Numbered from the stretch's first letter, positions 35,145 to 43,855 are shown. The stretch is DNA of 64,000 nucleotides from VRUE01 sp963715455 (GCA_963715455.1 OY970245.1:2356001-2420000), one strand, 5' to 3'. Numbers and translations: made by a program. The notes: generated by a model not told the origin, from the sequence alone.

Positions 35145-36065
35145 TCAGGCTTGGCGCGGAGCGTTCTCGACGTGCAGCAGGGTCTCGGGAACCTGCTCCT
35201 CCATTTGCAGCGTGGTGTGGTCGATGCCGAATCGCTCGCGCAGCAGCAGCTCAATCCGCTGCCGGGCTAGGTCGCGATCGCACTCGGGCAAGACGACGAC
35301 GTGGGCAGCCAGCGCACCGAAGCCCGAGGTGACCGTCCAGATATGCAGGTCGTGCACGGAGCTAACCCCTTCCTCCTCGCAGATCGCCGCCGCGGCGGCG
35401 TCCACGTCGAGGCCCTCGGGCGCCGCCTCCATGAGCACGTCGAGCGGCTCCTTGATCAGGCGCCAGGAGGAGGCGAGGACGAGAGCGGCGATTGCCAAGC
35501 CGACGATCGGGTCGACGATCGGCGAGCCACCGGCGAGGACGACGGCGCCGGCAATGACGACGCCCAGCGAGCCGAGCGCATCGGCGAGGCTGTGACGGAA
35601 CACCCCCTCGAGGTTGACGTCCTGGCGCTCCCCGCCCGCAAGCACGAGGGTCGCCGCGAGGTTGCCGAGCAGGCCGAAGATGCCGAGGCCGAGCACTCCG
35701 AGGCCGTCGATCTCGGGCGGATCGCCGAAGCGGCCGATGGCGGCGATCGCGATCGCGATCGCGACGATGACCAAAAGCAACCCGTTGACCAGCGCGGCGA
35801 GGATCTCCGAACGCTGATAGCCGAAGGTCATCCGCCCCGCAGCAGGGCGTGCAGCAAGCGCGACGGCGAACAGCGCCAAGACGATCGAGCCCACATCGGA
35901 GAGCACGTGCCCGGCGTCGGCCAACACCGCCAGCGACCCCGTGAGCAGCCCACCAACCACCCCCGCGACAAGCATCGCGAGGTTGATCCAAAGCGCCATC
36001 CACATCCGCCGCCGACTATCCCCTCTACGGGCGTCGAGAGCGTGCGAATGAGCATGCGAGTGCAC
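35145..36065 (-). CDS. Cation diffusion facilitator (CDF/ZnT) transporter
   Basis: The 306-residue protein begins with a His-rich segment (MHSHAHSHALDARRGD). Six transmembrane helices follow. The metal site shows DAGHVLSDVGSIVLALF in helix 2 and FRHSLADALGS in helix 5, the HxxxD pairs of zinc/cobalt/cadmium exporters. The C-terminal cytoplasmic domain (SVHDLHIWTVTSG) is the usual dimerising ferredoxin-like fold. It exports divalent metal in exchange for protons. A long palindrome lies directly upstream of its start. Confidence 0.93.
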   Translation of the reverse strand: MHSHAHSHALDARRGDSRRRMWMALWINLAMLVAGVVGGLLTGSLAVLADAGHVLSDVGSIVLALFAVALAARPAAGRMTFGYQRSEILAALVNGLLLVIVAIAIAIAAIGRFGDPPEIDGLGVLGLGIFGLLGNLAATLVLAGGERQDVNLEGVFRHSLADALGSLGVVIAGAVVLAGGSPIVDPIVGLAIAALVLASSWRLIKEPLDVLMEAAPEGLDVDAAAAAICEEEGVSSVHDLHIWTVTSGFGALAAHVVVLPECDRDLARQRIELLLRERFGIDHTTLQMEEQVPETLLHVENAPRQA

Positions 36066-36077
36066 GCCCGGAGCTTA

Positions 36078-36145
36078 AGAGCTGTCGGGGGTCCCTTCTC
36101 AGGAACTCCCGCGAAGCGGCCTGAGAAGGGACCCCCGACAGCTCT
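36078..36145. repeat. Long palindrome, 26-base perfect arms (palindrome family member)
   Basis: Bases 36078-36103 and 36120-36145 are perfect reverse complements with a 16-base loop. The arm core is GTCGGGGGTCCCTTCTC. It starts six bases after the stop of the acyl-CoA dehydrogenase gene on the minus strand, so it would fold in the 3' untranslated region. It may terminate transcription, but there is no U-run. The arm core resembles those at 41588, 46843 and 54271. Confidence 0.9.
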
Positions 36146-36151
36146 CCATGC

Positions 36152-37423
36152 CTACGCCGGAACTGGCTCCTTGTCCGGCTTCGCGGCGATCGCCTGCTCG
36201 GCCACTTCGGCGGCGTACCCCAACCGCTCGGCATACTCACGGGCCTGCATGCGCGAGATGACCATGCGCTGGATCTCCGCCGTACCCTCGAACAGCTGGT
36301 AGATCTTCGCGTCCCGGAACCACTTCTCCAGCGGGCACTCCGTGCTCCAGGCGTAGGGCCCGACCAAATCCATTAGCGTCGTCGTCGCCCACATCGTCAC
36401 GTCACCGCCCTTGAGCTTCGACATCGAGCCCTGTCCGCCGGTCATCGGGATGCCGTTGCGGCCCATCCAGGCGGCGCGCTGGACCAGCAGGCGAGCGGCC
36501 TCGATCTCGGTGGCGACATCGGCGAGCACCTGTTGGATGCGCTGCTCCTGCAGAGCGGGCCGGCCCTCGACGGTTTGCCCGTCGAGGTACTCGAGGGTCC
36601 ACTCGTAAGCGGCCTGGGCGATGCCCAGCGCCGAGGCGCCAACCAGGGGCCGGGTCATCTCGAAGGTGGCCAGGGCGTCGGCGCCGCGTGATTTCTTGCC
36701 TTCGCGGCCGCGCTGCAGCTTGCGCTCGAGCTTCTCCTCGCCGCCGAGCAGATTCTCGGCCGGGATGCGGCAGTCCTCGAGCACGATCTCGGCCGTGTGC
36801 GAGGCACGGATGCCGAGCTTGGACTCCTTCTTGCCCTGGCTGAGGCCCGGGGTGTCCTTGCCGACGACGAAGGAGGCCTGCCCACGGGTGCCGAGCGAGG
36901 GGTCGACGGTGGCGACGACGACGTGCACGTCGGCGATGCCGCCGTTGGTGATGAAGACCTTGGTGCCGTTGAGCACCCACTCGTCGCCATCGCGCTTGGC
37001 GGTCGTCTTGAGGCTCTTCACGTCGGAGCCGGCCTGTGGCTCGGTGACCGCATAAGCGCCGAGCTTGATCTCGTCGCCACTGCCGAAGCACTCGGGGACC
37101 CACTGGGCGATCTGCTCGGGCGTGCCGGAGGAGGCGATGCCTGCCGCAGCGAGGCCGGAGCCGGAGATGGCCAGTGCAATGCCGGCGCAGCCCCAGTGGA
37201 ACTCCTCGGCCGAGATGACCTGCATCTGCCCCTCACCGTCGCCGGCGGAGCGCTGGATGCCCTCGAGGCCGCCGAAGCCCTGTTTACGCGCCTCTTTGAT
37301 CACCTCCCAGGGGATGCTCTCCTCTTCGTCGTGCTTGCGAGCGGCCGGGCGGATCACCTCGCGGGCGAAGGTCCGGCAGCGATCCTTGTACTCCTGCTGC
37401 TCCTCGTTGAGTGCGAAATCCAT
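36152..37423 (-). CDS. Acyl-CoA dehydrogenase
   Basis: The 423-residue flavoenzyme begins MDFALNEEQQEYKDRCRTFA, typical of the family, and would oxidise acyl-CoA to 2-enoyl-CoA. FAD-binding motifs include AYAVTEPQAGSDVKSLKTTA and the ITNG..DVHVVVA strand. The catalytic glutamate lies in LFEGTAEIQRMVISRM near the C-terminus. A TTGACTG-GT-CAGTCAA operator sits about 40 bases upstream, the same sequence as before the thiolase gene, so both may be controlled by one TetR-type repressor. Substrate length is not known. Confidence 0.93.
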   Translation of the reverse strand: MDFALNEEQQEYKDRCRTFAREVIRPAARKHDEEESIPWEVIKEARKQGFGGLEGIQRSAGDGEGQMQVISAEEFHWGCAGIALAISGSGLAAAGIASSGTPEQIAQWVPECFGSGDEIKLGAYAVTEPQAGSDVKSLKTTAKRDGDEWVLNGTKVFITNGGIADVHVVVATVDPSLGTRGQASFVVGKDTPGLSQGKKESKLGIRASHTAEIVLEDCRIPAENLLGGEEKLERKLQRGREGKKSRGADALATFEMTRPLVGASALGIAQAAYEWTLEYLDGQTVEGRPALQEQRIQQVLADVATEIEAARLLVQRAAWMGRNGIPMTGGQGSMSKLKGGDVTMWATTTLMDLVGPYAWSTECPLEKWFRDAKIYQLFEGTAEIQRMVISRMQAREYAERLGYAAEVAEQAIAAKPDKEPVPA

Positions 37424-37462
37424 CTGATCCCCTCTGGTCGGCGGCGGGCGCGCGTTGACTGA

Positions 37463-37478
37463 TTGACTGGTCAGTCAA
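37463..37478. promoter_or_regulatory. TetR-type operator upstream of acyl-CoA dehydrogenase
   Basis: TTGACTG-GT-CAGTCAA is a perfect palindrome with 7-base arms. The larger block GATTGACTGGTCAGTCA (37461-37477) recurs exactly at 46806-46822 before the thiolase gene. It also overlaps extra TTGACTG half-sites. It lies between the acyl-CoA dehydrogenase and the divergent cell-wall-binding-like gene, so it could control either. Confidence 0.7.
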
Positions 37479-37538
37479 CCAGTCGAGGAAAGGTTAGCTG
37501 ACCAGCCAGCCACCGCCGCGCGTGTAGCTTTCGAGCCC

Positions 37539-38846
37539 GTGGCCGGGAAGCCGATCAACGCCGACGTGCCGACGGCCAGCGAGCCGTCGCCTCCTCCCCC
37601 ACCCAAGCCGAGCCGCCAGCCGATTCCAGCGGCGCTGAAGGCAATCGCCGGATTGGTTCTCGTCGCCGTCGTCTTTCTCGTCGCCGCCGTGCTCGGCGGC
37701 GGCAGCTCCAACGAGAAGCAGGACGAATCGGCGCCCGCGCCCGCGCAAGCGCCACCCCCGCAGGCGCTGGGGCCGGAGGAGACCCCTGCCGCCGAGGCGG
37801 CTGAAGAGCTCGGCTATCCCTCCTTCGCCACCAACAACACGACCAGGGTCGGCGGATCCGACGCGGCGAGCATGGCCGCTGCCGTCGCCCTGGCGGTCTT
37901 CCCGTCGGCGACACCAACTCAGCGGCCGGCGGCGGTCACGCTCGTCGACGAAGGCGAGTGGCAGGGAGCAGTTGCTGCCGCGGTGTTGATGGCAGAACCG
38001 GTTGGAGCCCCCCTGCTGGTCTCGTCCGGTGGTGAGCTGCCAGAGGCGACGGAGCAGGCCTTGTCGGCGCTTGCGCCCCAGGGCAACGCCGATACCGCGA
38101 AGGCGCAGGCATTCGTCATCGGCGTGGCGGCGATGCCAAGTGACTTGGCGAGCACACGGATCGCCGGGAACAGCCCAGCCGGCCTGGCCGCCGCGATCGC
38201 CGCTCAGCGCGACAAGCTTTTCGACGGTCCGCCGGCTCACATCGTGCTCGCCCCCGAGGACCAACCCGAGTTCGCCGTGCCAGCCGCCGCCTGGGCGGCT
38301 CGCTCCGGTGACCCGGTGCTCTTCAGCGCTACGGAGAAACTGCCGGCCGAGACGGCGCAGGCGCTGAAGCGCCACCCCAAGGTCCCGATCTACGTACTCG
38401 GCCCCTCCTCGGCGATCTCCTCCAACGTCGCCCGCGAAGCCGCCCGGGCGGGTGGCCAGGTGCGCCGGGTCTCCGGCGAGGAACCGGTCGAGAACGCTCT
38501 GGCTCTGGCTCGCTATGCGAACGGCAACTTCGGCTGGAACGTCAACGACCCCGGCCACGGCTTCGTCGTCGCGCGCAGCGACTCGCCGCTTGAGGCCGCG
38601 GTCGCGGCACCGCTTTCGGCCTCTGGAACCTGGGGCCCGCTGCTCTTCACCGACAGCGCCGATACGCTGCCCGCGGCGCTGCGCGACTACCTGCTCGACG
38701 TCAAGCCGGGCTACACGACGGACCCGACGCGCGCCTTCTACAACCACGTATGGATCATCGGAGATCAGGAGGCCATCGACGTGAAGCAGCAGGCTGAGAT
38801 CGACCAGCTGGCCGAACTTGCCAAGATCGGCGGCGGGGAACCGTGA
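37539..38846 (+). CDS. Membrane-anchored protein with cell-wall-binding-repeat-like domains
   Basis: The protein is 435 residues from GTG 37539. It has a proline-rich cytoplasmic tail, one membrane helix at about 30-52 (LKAIAGLVLVAVVFLVAA), then an extracytoplasmic region with repeated alpha/beta segments (for example GPLLFTDSADTLPAALRDYL, KVPIYVLGPSSAISSNV), resembling the CWB2 cell-wall-binding repeats. It may attach to the wall or to polymers. It is coupled to the next two genes by four-base overlaps. Confidence 0.75.
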   Translation: MAGKPINADVPTASEPSPPPPPKPSRQPIPAALKAIAGLVLVAVVFLVAAVLGGGSSNEKQDESAPAPAQAPPPQALGPEETPAAEAAEELGYPSFATNNTTRVGGSDAASMAAAVALAVFPSATPTQRPAAVTLVDEGEWQGAVAAAVLMAEPVGAPLLVSSGGELPEATEQALSALAPQGNADTAKAQAFVIGVAAMPSDLASTRIAGNSPAGLAAAIAAQRDKLFDGPPAHIVLAPEDQPEFAVPAAAWAARSGDPVLFSATEKLPAETAQALKRHPKVPIYVLGPSSAISSNVAREAARAGGQVRRVSGEEPVENALALARYANGNFGWNVNDPGHGFVVARSDSPLEAAVAAPLSASGTWGPLLFTDSADTLPAALRDYLLDVKPGYTTDPTRAFYNHVWIIGDQEAIDVKQQAEIDQLAELAKIGGGEP

Positions 38847-39094
38847 GCGAGGCCGAGAATCCACAGCTGCTCGGCGGTGGCCACCGGGTGACCGCCGAGG
38901 ACATCCGGGCGTTGGCTGGCGCCTCCACCCCCCACTTCGCCCTGCAGGTGCGCAACCGTATTCGCCGGCTGATCGAGCCCCTGCCCCCTGATGATCCCGC
39001 CCGGCGCGAAGGTGAGCGCAAGATCGCCGAGCTGGAAGAGCTCGCCGAGCACAGTGGCGATCCGCGGGGCACGATGGGGATCGCCCACCGATGA
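38843..39094 (+). CDS. Hypothetical small soluble protein, 83 residues
   Basis: A GTG start overlaps the preceding stop by four bases, and its own stop overlaps the start of the MBL-fold hydrolase gene. It is helical and charged (TPHFALQVRNRIRRLIEPLP; EGERKIAELEELAEHSGD) with no recognised motif. The operon position suggests a role linked to its neighbours, but none can be named. Confidence 0.6.
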   Translation: MSEAENPQLLGGGHRVTAEDIRALAGASTPHFALQVRNRIRRLIEPLPPDDPARREGERKIAELEELAEHSGDPRGTMGIAHR

Positions 39095-39759
39095 AGCTGC
39101 TCGCGCCCGGCGTCTGGCGGCTGAAGCAGTTCCCGGCGCCAAGCGTCAACGTCTACTTGGCAGGCGACGTGCTGATTGACGCCGGCACGCGCTGGGACCG
39201 GCGACGGATCTTCGCCGAGATCGAGGGCCGCGAGCTCTCGCTGCTCGCCCTGACCCACGTTCACCCCGATCACCAGGGCGTCGCCAAGGACGTTTGTGAG
39301 GCACGCGGCATCCCGCTCGCCTGCCACGCCGACGACGTCGACGCGATGGAGGGCAGGCGGCCGGTGCAGGAAGCGGCCCCGACCAACCCCTTCAACCGCA
39401 TCATCAAGCGCATCTGGCAGGGCCCGCCCTACGAGGTCGGGAGGGTGCTGCAGGAGGGCGACGAGGTGGCCGGCTTCCGCCTCGTGCACGCCCCGGGGCA
39501 TGCCCGCGGCGAGGTGATCTTCTTCCGCGACTCCGACCGGGTGGCGATCTGCGGCGACGTGATCCGCAACATGAGCTATGCCACCGGCAGGCCGATGCTG
39601 GCCGAGCCACCGGTGATCTTCACCTACGACCCCGCTGAGAATCGCCGCTCGATCCGCAAGCTCGCCGACCTCGAGCCCTCGCTGATCCTCCCCGGCCATG
39701 GCCCCGCCGTGACCGACATGGCCAAGTTCCGGCGTTTCGTCTCGACCCTGCAGGGGTAA
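39091..39759 (+). CDS. Metallo-beta-lactamase-fold hydrolase
   Basis: The 222-residue protein carries the metal signature LTHVHPDHQG (HxHxDH), a second-ligand HAPGHARGEV, an aspartate in ICGDVIRNM and a terminal LPGHGPAV. These are the motifs of glyoxalase II-like and related MBL hydrolases with a binuclear zinc site. It lacks a signal peptide. It is the last gene of the three-gene operon. The substrate is probably a thioester or lactone, but that is inference. Confidence 0.9.
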   Translation: MKLLAPGVWRLKQFPAPSVNVYLAGDVLIDAGTRWDRRRIFAEIEGRELSLLALTHVHPDHQGVAKDVCEARGIPLACHADDVDAMEGRRPVQEAAPTNPFNRIIKRIWQGPPYEVGRVLQEGDEVAGFRLVHAPGHARGEVIFFRDSDRVAICGDVIRNMSYATGRPMLAEPPVIFTYDPAENRRSIRKLADLEPSLILPGHGPAVTDMAKFRRFVSTLQG

Positions 39760-39808
39760 CGGGCCAACAGGCCTCGGGCGCGAGGCAGGTCGCGAGAAGG
39801 GAGTCTCG

Positions 39809-40333
39809 ATGAAGACGTGGAGGAAGCACAGACCCTCGCCGGCGATGGTCGTCGCCATGATCGCCTTGATCGTCGCCTTGGCCGGCACCGCCTACGCGGC
39901 GCAATCGATCAACGGCGGCGCGATCAAAAAGCAGACGATCGGCGGCGGCAAGCTGAAGAAGAAGACCTTGACCGGCTTCCAGATCAACACCAACAAGCTC
40001 GGCGTGGTGCCGGCAGCGAAGCGCGCCACGCACACTTACTGGGCGGTGGTCAACAATCCTGTCGGAGCCGGCAATGCTGCCCTATCGCGAGCCAGCGACG
40101 CTGCGATAACCGCAACCGAGGCTGGTGGCGCGGTAACGGTGGCTGTTCCGTTCAACGTTGCCTTCTGCGCCAACGTCGCCATGCGCAACAACGCAGGCAC
40201 GTCGGTGCCGGGCGCCGGCTATGCGCAGACGAACGTCTCGCCGGCCAACCCAAACGGGATTGAAGTACGCACGCGAGATGAGAAAGGCGCCGACGCCGAC
40301 GCCGACTTCCACCTGATCGTCGTCTGCCCGTAG
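39809..40333 (+). CDS. Secreted protein of a Thermoleophilia-typical family
   Basis: The 174-residue protein starts MKTWRKHRPSPAMVVAMIAL, a signal peptide or anchor of a type I associate with this class. The region after it has the IKKQTIGGGKLKKKTLTG repeat of lysine/threonine steps, followed by a beta-rich domain. No enzymatic motif is visible. A strong hairpin terminator follows. Function unknown. Confidence 0.72.
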   Translation: MKTWRKHRPSPAMVVAMIALIVALAGTAYAAQSINGGAIKKQTIGGGKLKKKTLTGFQINTNKLGVVPAAKRATHTYWAVVNNPVGAGNAALSRASDAAITATEAGGAVTVAVPFNVAFCANVAMRNNAGTSVPGAGYAQTNVSPANPNGIEVRTRDEKGADADADFHLIVVCP

Positions 40334-40338
40334 ACACC

Positions 40339-40368
40339 GACGCCGGGCGCGAAAGAGCGCCCGGCGTC
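40339..40368. terminator. Bidirectional hairpin terminator between convergent genes
   Basis: GACGCCGGGCGC (40339-40350) and GCGCCCGGCGTC (40357-40368) are perfect 12-base arms with the loop GAAAGA. It starts six bases after the stop at 40333 and lies before the stop of the convergent gene at 40387. No U-run follows, as is common in GC-rich actinobacteria. Confidence 0.8.
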
Positions 40369-40386
40369 AGCCTTCAGAAAGTCGGA

Positions 40387-41046
40387 TCAGGTCTCCATCT
40401 TGACCCAGCACCTTTTGAGTTCTTCAGGGGCTTCACTTTCCCGGCATTCGAGTTGGTACGTTCCATCCCAGGTCATGATTTTCGCGCACAGGAACCCTTC
40501 GGAAAAGACGAATACCTGTTCGATTTTCAATACCTCCGGCGTGAACGATAATAGGGCCGCGACGGACACTTCTTTGGTGGTGTACGTGCAGTCGATGACC
40601 GAGCCGCATTCGATGGTTATCTGCGGCACTCCGTTTGGGGCCTTTTCGGTGATTTTAATTTCGTAACCTAAGCTAGCGTTTAATCTGCCCGTGAATAAGT
40701 ATTCAAGGTTTTCTGCTTTGATTGTGCATTTTGCGAGTTCCGTGCTGCAATTTTCAAATGTAAGGGCTGTAACGTCTCCGTGCACTAATAAGCCTGTGTT
40801 GGTCATGGCCAGTTCCGATTTAGCACACGACGCGTTAGCTAGGTTGGTTAAAAATTCCGTTTTTGTTGCTCCAGCGAATATTTCGGTTCCAGCAGGGTAA
40901 TCTTCGTTGGCGGGACAGTTGTGTACCCTTTTGATACACCACACAACTTTGTCGTTGGCTACAGCCATCGCCGAACCAACGCCGACGGTTGCCATGAAAG
41001 CCGCCGTGGCGACAGCCGCCAGGCCGAGCATCTTGATGAGTCTCAT
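40387..41046 (-). CDS. Secreted protein of unknown function, compositionally AT-rich gene
   Basis: The 219-residue protein has a clean signal peptide (MRLIKMLGLAAVATAAFMAT onward, cleaved near VGSAMA). The mature part is beta-rich with about ten cysteines, probably forming disulfides. I recognise the N-terminus as that of a paralogous secreted family of this class. The coding DNA is clearly richer in A and T than its neighbours, which suggests weak codon selection or a foreign origin. A 9-base hairpin occurs in its 5' untranslated region. Confidence 0.7.
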   Translation of the reverse strand: MRLIKMLGLAAVATAAFMATVGVGSAMAVANDKVVWCIKRVHNCPANEDYPAGTEIFAGATKTEFLTNLANASCAKSELAMTNTGLLVHGDVTALTFENCSTELAKCTIKAENLEYLFTGRLNASLGYEIKITEKAPNGVPQITIECGSVIDCTYTTKEVSVAALLSFTPEVLKIEQVFVFSEGFLCAKIMTWDGTYQLECRESEAPEELKRCWVKMET

Positions 41047-41099
41047 TGTGTCTCCTTTTCGTGCGGACGGGGCTTGCCCGCCGCATCACGGATTGCGCT

Positions 41100-41122
41100 G
41101 ATGATCGGCAAGACCGATCATC
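41100..41122 (-). promoter_or_regulatory. 5' untranslated hairpin upstream of the AT-rich secreted gene
   Basis: GATGATCGG-CAAGA-CCGATCATC has perfect 9-base arms about 55 bases upstream of the ATG at 41046. It may be an operator or an RNA stem that affects translation or stability. Confidence 0.45.
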
Positions 41123-41243
41123 GACCAGATATTCATAACCGGTTACGCAAAAATGAGCAAGAAAATTCTTGTAACCTCTCAAGGATATTGTTCGGCTCGC
41201 CGCGCTCAAACGTGCTGAGTAACTACAGCTAGTCTTCTCAGCC

Positions 41244-41447
41244 ATGAACGACGCGCCGCACGGCTTCAAAGAGGGCGACAAAGTCTGGGTCGAGGACGGC
41301 AACGGCCGCCACCACCCCGGCATCTTCGTCGCCGACAACGAGAGCGCCGGCTGGTTCGGCGGTGGTCCCAGCGCCTACGTCGTCCACCCCGAGGCGAAGC
41401 AGGCCGAGGTCGTCTCGACCTACCGCATCACCCCGCGCGACGAGTAG
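41244..41447 (+). CDS. Hypothetical small protein, 67 residues
   Basis: The sequence (FKEGDKVWVEDGNGRHHPGI, then SAYVVHPEAKQAEVV) looks like a compact SH3-like beta barrel with conserved-looking aromatic residues. It is soluble. A strong hairpin follows its stop. I do not know the family. It is divergent from the AT-rich secreted gene. Confidence 0.55.
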   Translation: MNDAPHGFKEGDKVWVEDGNGRHHPGIFVADNESAGWFGGGPSAYVVHPEAKQAEVVSTYRITPRDE

Positions 41448-41463
41448 CTCTGCGAATCTGCTG

Positions 41464-41480
41464 GGGGAGCCTGGCTCCCC
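41464..41480. terminator. Hairpin after the 67-residue protein gene
   Basis: GGGGAG-CCTGG-CTCCCC (extendable to 8-base arms) lies 16 bases after the stop at 41447. It is a plausible terminator. Confidence 0.6.
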
Positions 41481-41531
41481 TCGACACGTCACTCGGATAC
41501 GCCTGGATTGCGGAGCCGGAGCCAAAGTCCG

Positions 41532-41579
41532 CAAGCTTTCAAGCCGAGGCGGCGCCTCGGGGGAGTGCTTGAAAGCTTG
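41532..41579. repeat. Nested hairpin with 12-base and 7-base perfect arms
   Basis: CAAGCTTTCAAG (41532-41543) pairs with CTTGAAAGCTTG (41568-41579), and inside it CCGAGGC (41544-41550) pairs with GCCTCGG (41554-41560). It lies in the same gap of 235 bases as the long palindrome that follows. Confidence 0.75.
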
Positions 41580-41587
41580 TGTTTCGA

Positions 41588-41667
41588 GAGGTTGTCGGGT
41601 GCCTTTCCCCAAAACACTCAAGCACGGCTCCTGCCGCGCGTTTTGGGGAGAGGCACCCGACAACCTC
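41588..41667. repeat. Long palindrome, 28-base arms with one mismatch (palindrome family member)
   Basis: 41588-41615 and 41640-41667 pair over 28 bases with a single G-T type mismatch and a 24-base loop. The arm core is GTCGGGTGCCTTTCCCC. It ends 15 bases from the stop of the LLM oxidoreductase gene on the minus strand, the same placement as at 36078 and 54271. Confidence 0.9.
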
Positions 41668-41682
41668 ACCCCCGGCTCAGAT

Positions 41683-42711
41683 TCAGGCTGCTGGGCCGAA
41701 GGCGTCGATGATGCGGTTCTGGAACTCGGAGAGCTCTTCGGGGGAGATGAAGTAGGTCGGTGGCGTGAGGAAGAGGCCGTCGGCGCGCTCGGCGGTGGCC
41801 TCGACCCGGGCGCGGACCTTGTCGAGCGGGCCGGCCGCGCAGTAGGCGTCGACCATCTCGTCGCTGATTGCCGCCGGCACCGCGGCGAGGTCACCACGGC
41901 GGAAGGCTTCGCCGGCAGCGACGGCGTTGTCGGCAAAGCCGTGCAGCTCCCAGAGCGGCATGTAGGTCTTGACCGTGGCGTAGAAGGAGATCGTGCGGCG
42001 GGCCATGTCGATGGCGCGCTCTTCGTCGTCGTCGATCGCGCAGCAGACCGTCGGCAGGTAGTCGAAGGAGGAGCGTTCGCGCCCTGAGCGGTTGAGGCCC
42101 TCTTCGAAGGAAGCGACGACGACCTCGTCGATCCAGCGCAGACTCTGGATCGGGTGGCCGATCAGCCCGTCGGCGACGTCACCGGCCATGCGGCACATGC
42201 CGCCCTGCACCCCGGCGGTGTAGATCGGCACCGACTCGCGGGCAGCCGGGTGAGGGCGGATCCAGCCCTTGATGTCGATGTCGTAGTAGGTGCCCTCGTA
42301 GCGGATCGGCTCACCCTTGCTGGCCTGCTGCATGATCAGCCGGGTCGCCTCGATTGCCTCACGCATGTGGGGGGCCGGCTTGCCGTACTCGGCGTTGTGC
42401 CAGGTCTCGTTAAGGCGCTTGACACCCGAGCCGAGGCCGAGACGGAAGCGCCCGCCGGACATCTCGTCGATGTCGAGGGCGCTCACGGCGAGGATGAACG
42501 GGCTGCGCGTGAAGGCCCAGGCAATCCCGGTGGCGACGTCGATCGTCTCGGTCCGGCCCGCCAGGTAGGCGGCCTGAGTCACAGAGGAGCGGAACAGCTC
42601 CGGCGCCCAGACGCACTCGACCCCGGCCGCCTCGGCGCGTTTCGTCTCTGCCTCGAGATCGGCGACCGAGATGCCGATCGCGGCAACCGAGATGCGCTCG
42701 AGAGCCCCCAC
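41683..42711 (-). CDS. LLM-class flavin/F420-dependent oxidoreductase
   Basis: The protein has 342 residues from a GTG at 42711. It is a luciferase-like TIM barrel: GISVADLEAETKRAEAAGVE, VATGIAWAFTRSPFILAVSA, SGGRFRLGLGSGVKRLNETW and VPIYTAGVQGGMCRMAG. These are typical of F420-dependent oxidoreductases of actinobacteria. It lies ten bases downstream of an acyl-CoA dehydrogenase pair in one operon, so it probably works on a related CoA ester or steroid-type intermediate. The cofactor (F420 or FMN) is inferred from family. Confidence 0.85.
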   Translation of the reverse strand: MGALERISVAAIGISVADLEAETKRAEAAGVECVWAPELFRSSVTQAAYLAGRTETIDVATGIAWAFTRSPFILAVSALDIDEMSGGRFRLGLGSGVKRLNETWHNAEYGKPAPHMREAIEATRLIMQQASKGEPIRYEGTYYDIDIKGWIRPHPAARESVPIYTAGVQGGMCRMAGDVADGLIGHPIQSLRWIDEVVVASFEEGLNRSGRERSSFDYLPTVCCAIDDDEERAIDMARRTISFYATVKTYMPLWELHGFADNAVAAGEAFRRGDLAAVPAAISDEMVDAYCAAGPLDKVRARVEATAERADGLFLTPPTYFISPEELSEFQNRIIDAFGPAA

Positions 42712-42720
42712 GCAGTCGCC

Positions 42721-43845
42721 CTAAGCCGCCGCGGGCTCGGCGGCAGGCGCGAACATCGCATCGGCGACCCGTTCGCGGTGCCACTTGGCGTCGCCGAACA
42801 TCGCCGCGTTGGCCTTGCCGCGCTTGAGGAAGAAGTGCAGGTCGTGCTCCCAGGTGAAGCCGATGCCGCCGTGCACCTGGATCGATGCGTCGGGAACCCG
42901 CCAACCGGCGTCGGAAGCGTAAGCCTTTGCCATCGATGCGGCGGTGGGCAGTGACTCCGGCTCGGCATCCGCCGCCCAGGCAGCACCGTAGACAGCCGAG
43001 CGAGCGTTCTCGGTCTCGAGCAACATCTGCGCGCAGCGGTGCGAGACCGCCTGGTAGGAGCCAATCGGGCGACCGAACTGCTGGCGGTCCTTGGCGTAGG
43101 CGACGGCCATCTCCATCGTCCGCTGGGCGATCCCGGTCGACTCGGCGGCGAGAGCGACGCAGATGCGGTGGAAGACCTGGAAATAGTCGGCAGCCGCACC
43201 CGGCAGCGTGTTCTCGGCCGCTACCTCGACACCCTCGAAGCGCACCGCATAGAGACGGCGGGTTGGATCGATCGAGGTGGCCGGCGTCACCGTGACCCCG
43301 GCGGCCTCGCGCTCGACCACGTGGCGACGCCCGTCGGCGGTGGCGACGAGAAGGAAGTCCGCTGCGGCCGCATCCATGACCAGCACCTTCTCGCCGTCGA
43401 GGACGATGCGATCGCCCGCGGCGCGCGCCTCCATGGTGAACTCGCCGATCGTTGCCGGCGAGCCAGCGTCCCAAAGGGCGGGCGTGCCGCGCAGCTCGCC
43501 GGTCGCCAGCGGCCGCAGGAAGCGCTCGCGCTGCTCGTCGGAGCCACACAGGGCGAGGGCAAGGCCAACCACCGTGTTGGAGAGCAGCGGCGAGGGAGCA
43601 AGGGCATAGCCCATCTCCTCGAAGAGCACGGCAAGCTCGACGATCCCGAGCCCCTGCCCGCCCCACTCCTCGGGCAGGGCCAGGCCGGTCCAGCCGAGCT
43701 CGGCCATCTCAGCCCAGTCGGACTGCTTGAAGCCGTCCTCGCCCTCCGCCAGCTCGCGAATCCGCTCCGACTTGTAGCGGGCGGCGAGGAAATCGTGGGC
43801 GGTCGACTTGATCGCCTGCTGCTCATCGGTGAGATCGAAGTACAT
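42721..43845 (-). CDS. Acyl-CoA dehydrogenase, probable non-catalytic partner subunit
   Basis: The ATG at 43845 follows a GGGAGG site and gives 374 residues. It begins MYFDLTDEQQAIKSTAHDFL and has the acyl-CoA dehydrogenase fold, including the VHGGIGFTWEHDLHFFLKRG helix. The usual catalytic glutamate motif (YEGT) is absent where expected; the C-terminal region reads KANAAMFGDAKWHRERVADA. This matches the alpha-beta heterotetramers of mycobacterial steroid degradation, where one subunit lacks the base. It starts ten bases after the end of a second, complete dehydrogenase gene. Confidence 0.87.
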   Translation of the reverse strand: MYFDLTDEQQAIKSTAHDFLAARYKSERIRELAEGEDGFKQSDWAEMAELGWTGLALPEEWGGQGLGIVELAVLFEEMGYALAPSPLLSNTVVGLALALCGSDEQRERFLRPLATGELRGTPALWDAGSPATIGEFTMEARAAGDRIVLDGEKVLVMDAAAADFLLVATADGRRHVVEREAAGVTVTPATSIDPTRRLYAVRFEGVEVAAENTLPGAAADYFQVFHRICVALAAESTGIAQRTMEMAVAYAKDRQQFGRPIGSYQAVSHRCAQMLLETENARSAVYGAAWAADAEPESLPTAASMAKAYASDAGWRVPDASIQVHGGIGFTWEHDLHFFLKRGKANAAMFGDAKWHRERVADAMFAPAAEPAAA

Positions 43846-43855
43846 GGCGGCCTCC

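Noticed and set aside
37494..39149. A 551-codon minus-strand frame opposite the cell-wall-binding-like gene
   Set aside because: The plus-strand genes have overlapping starts and stops, a membrane helix and an MBL motif; the antisense frame has none of these.
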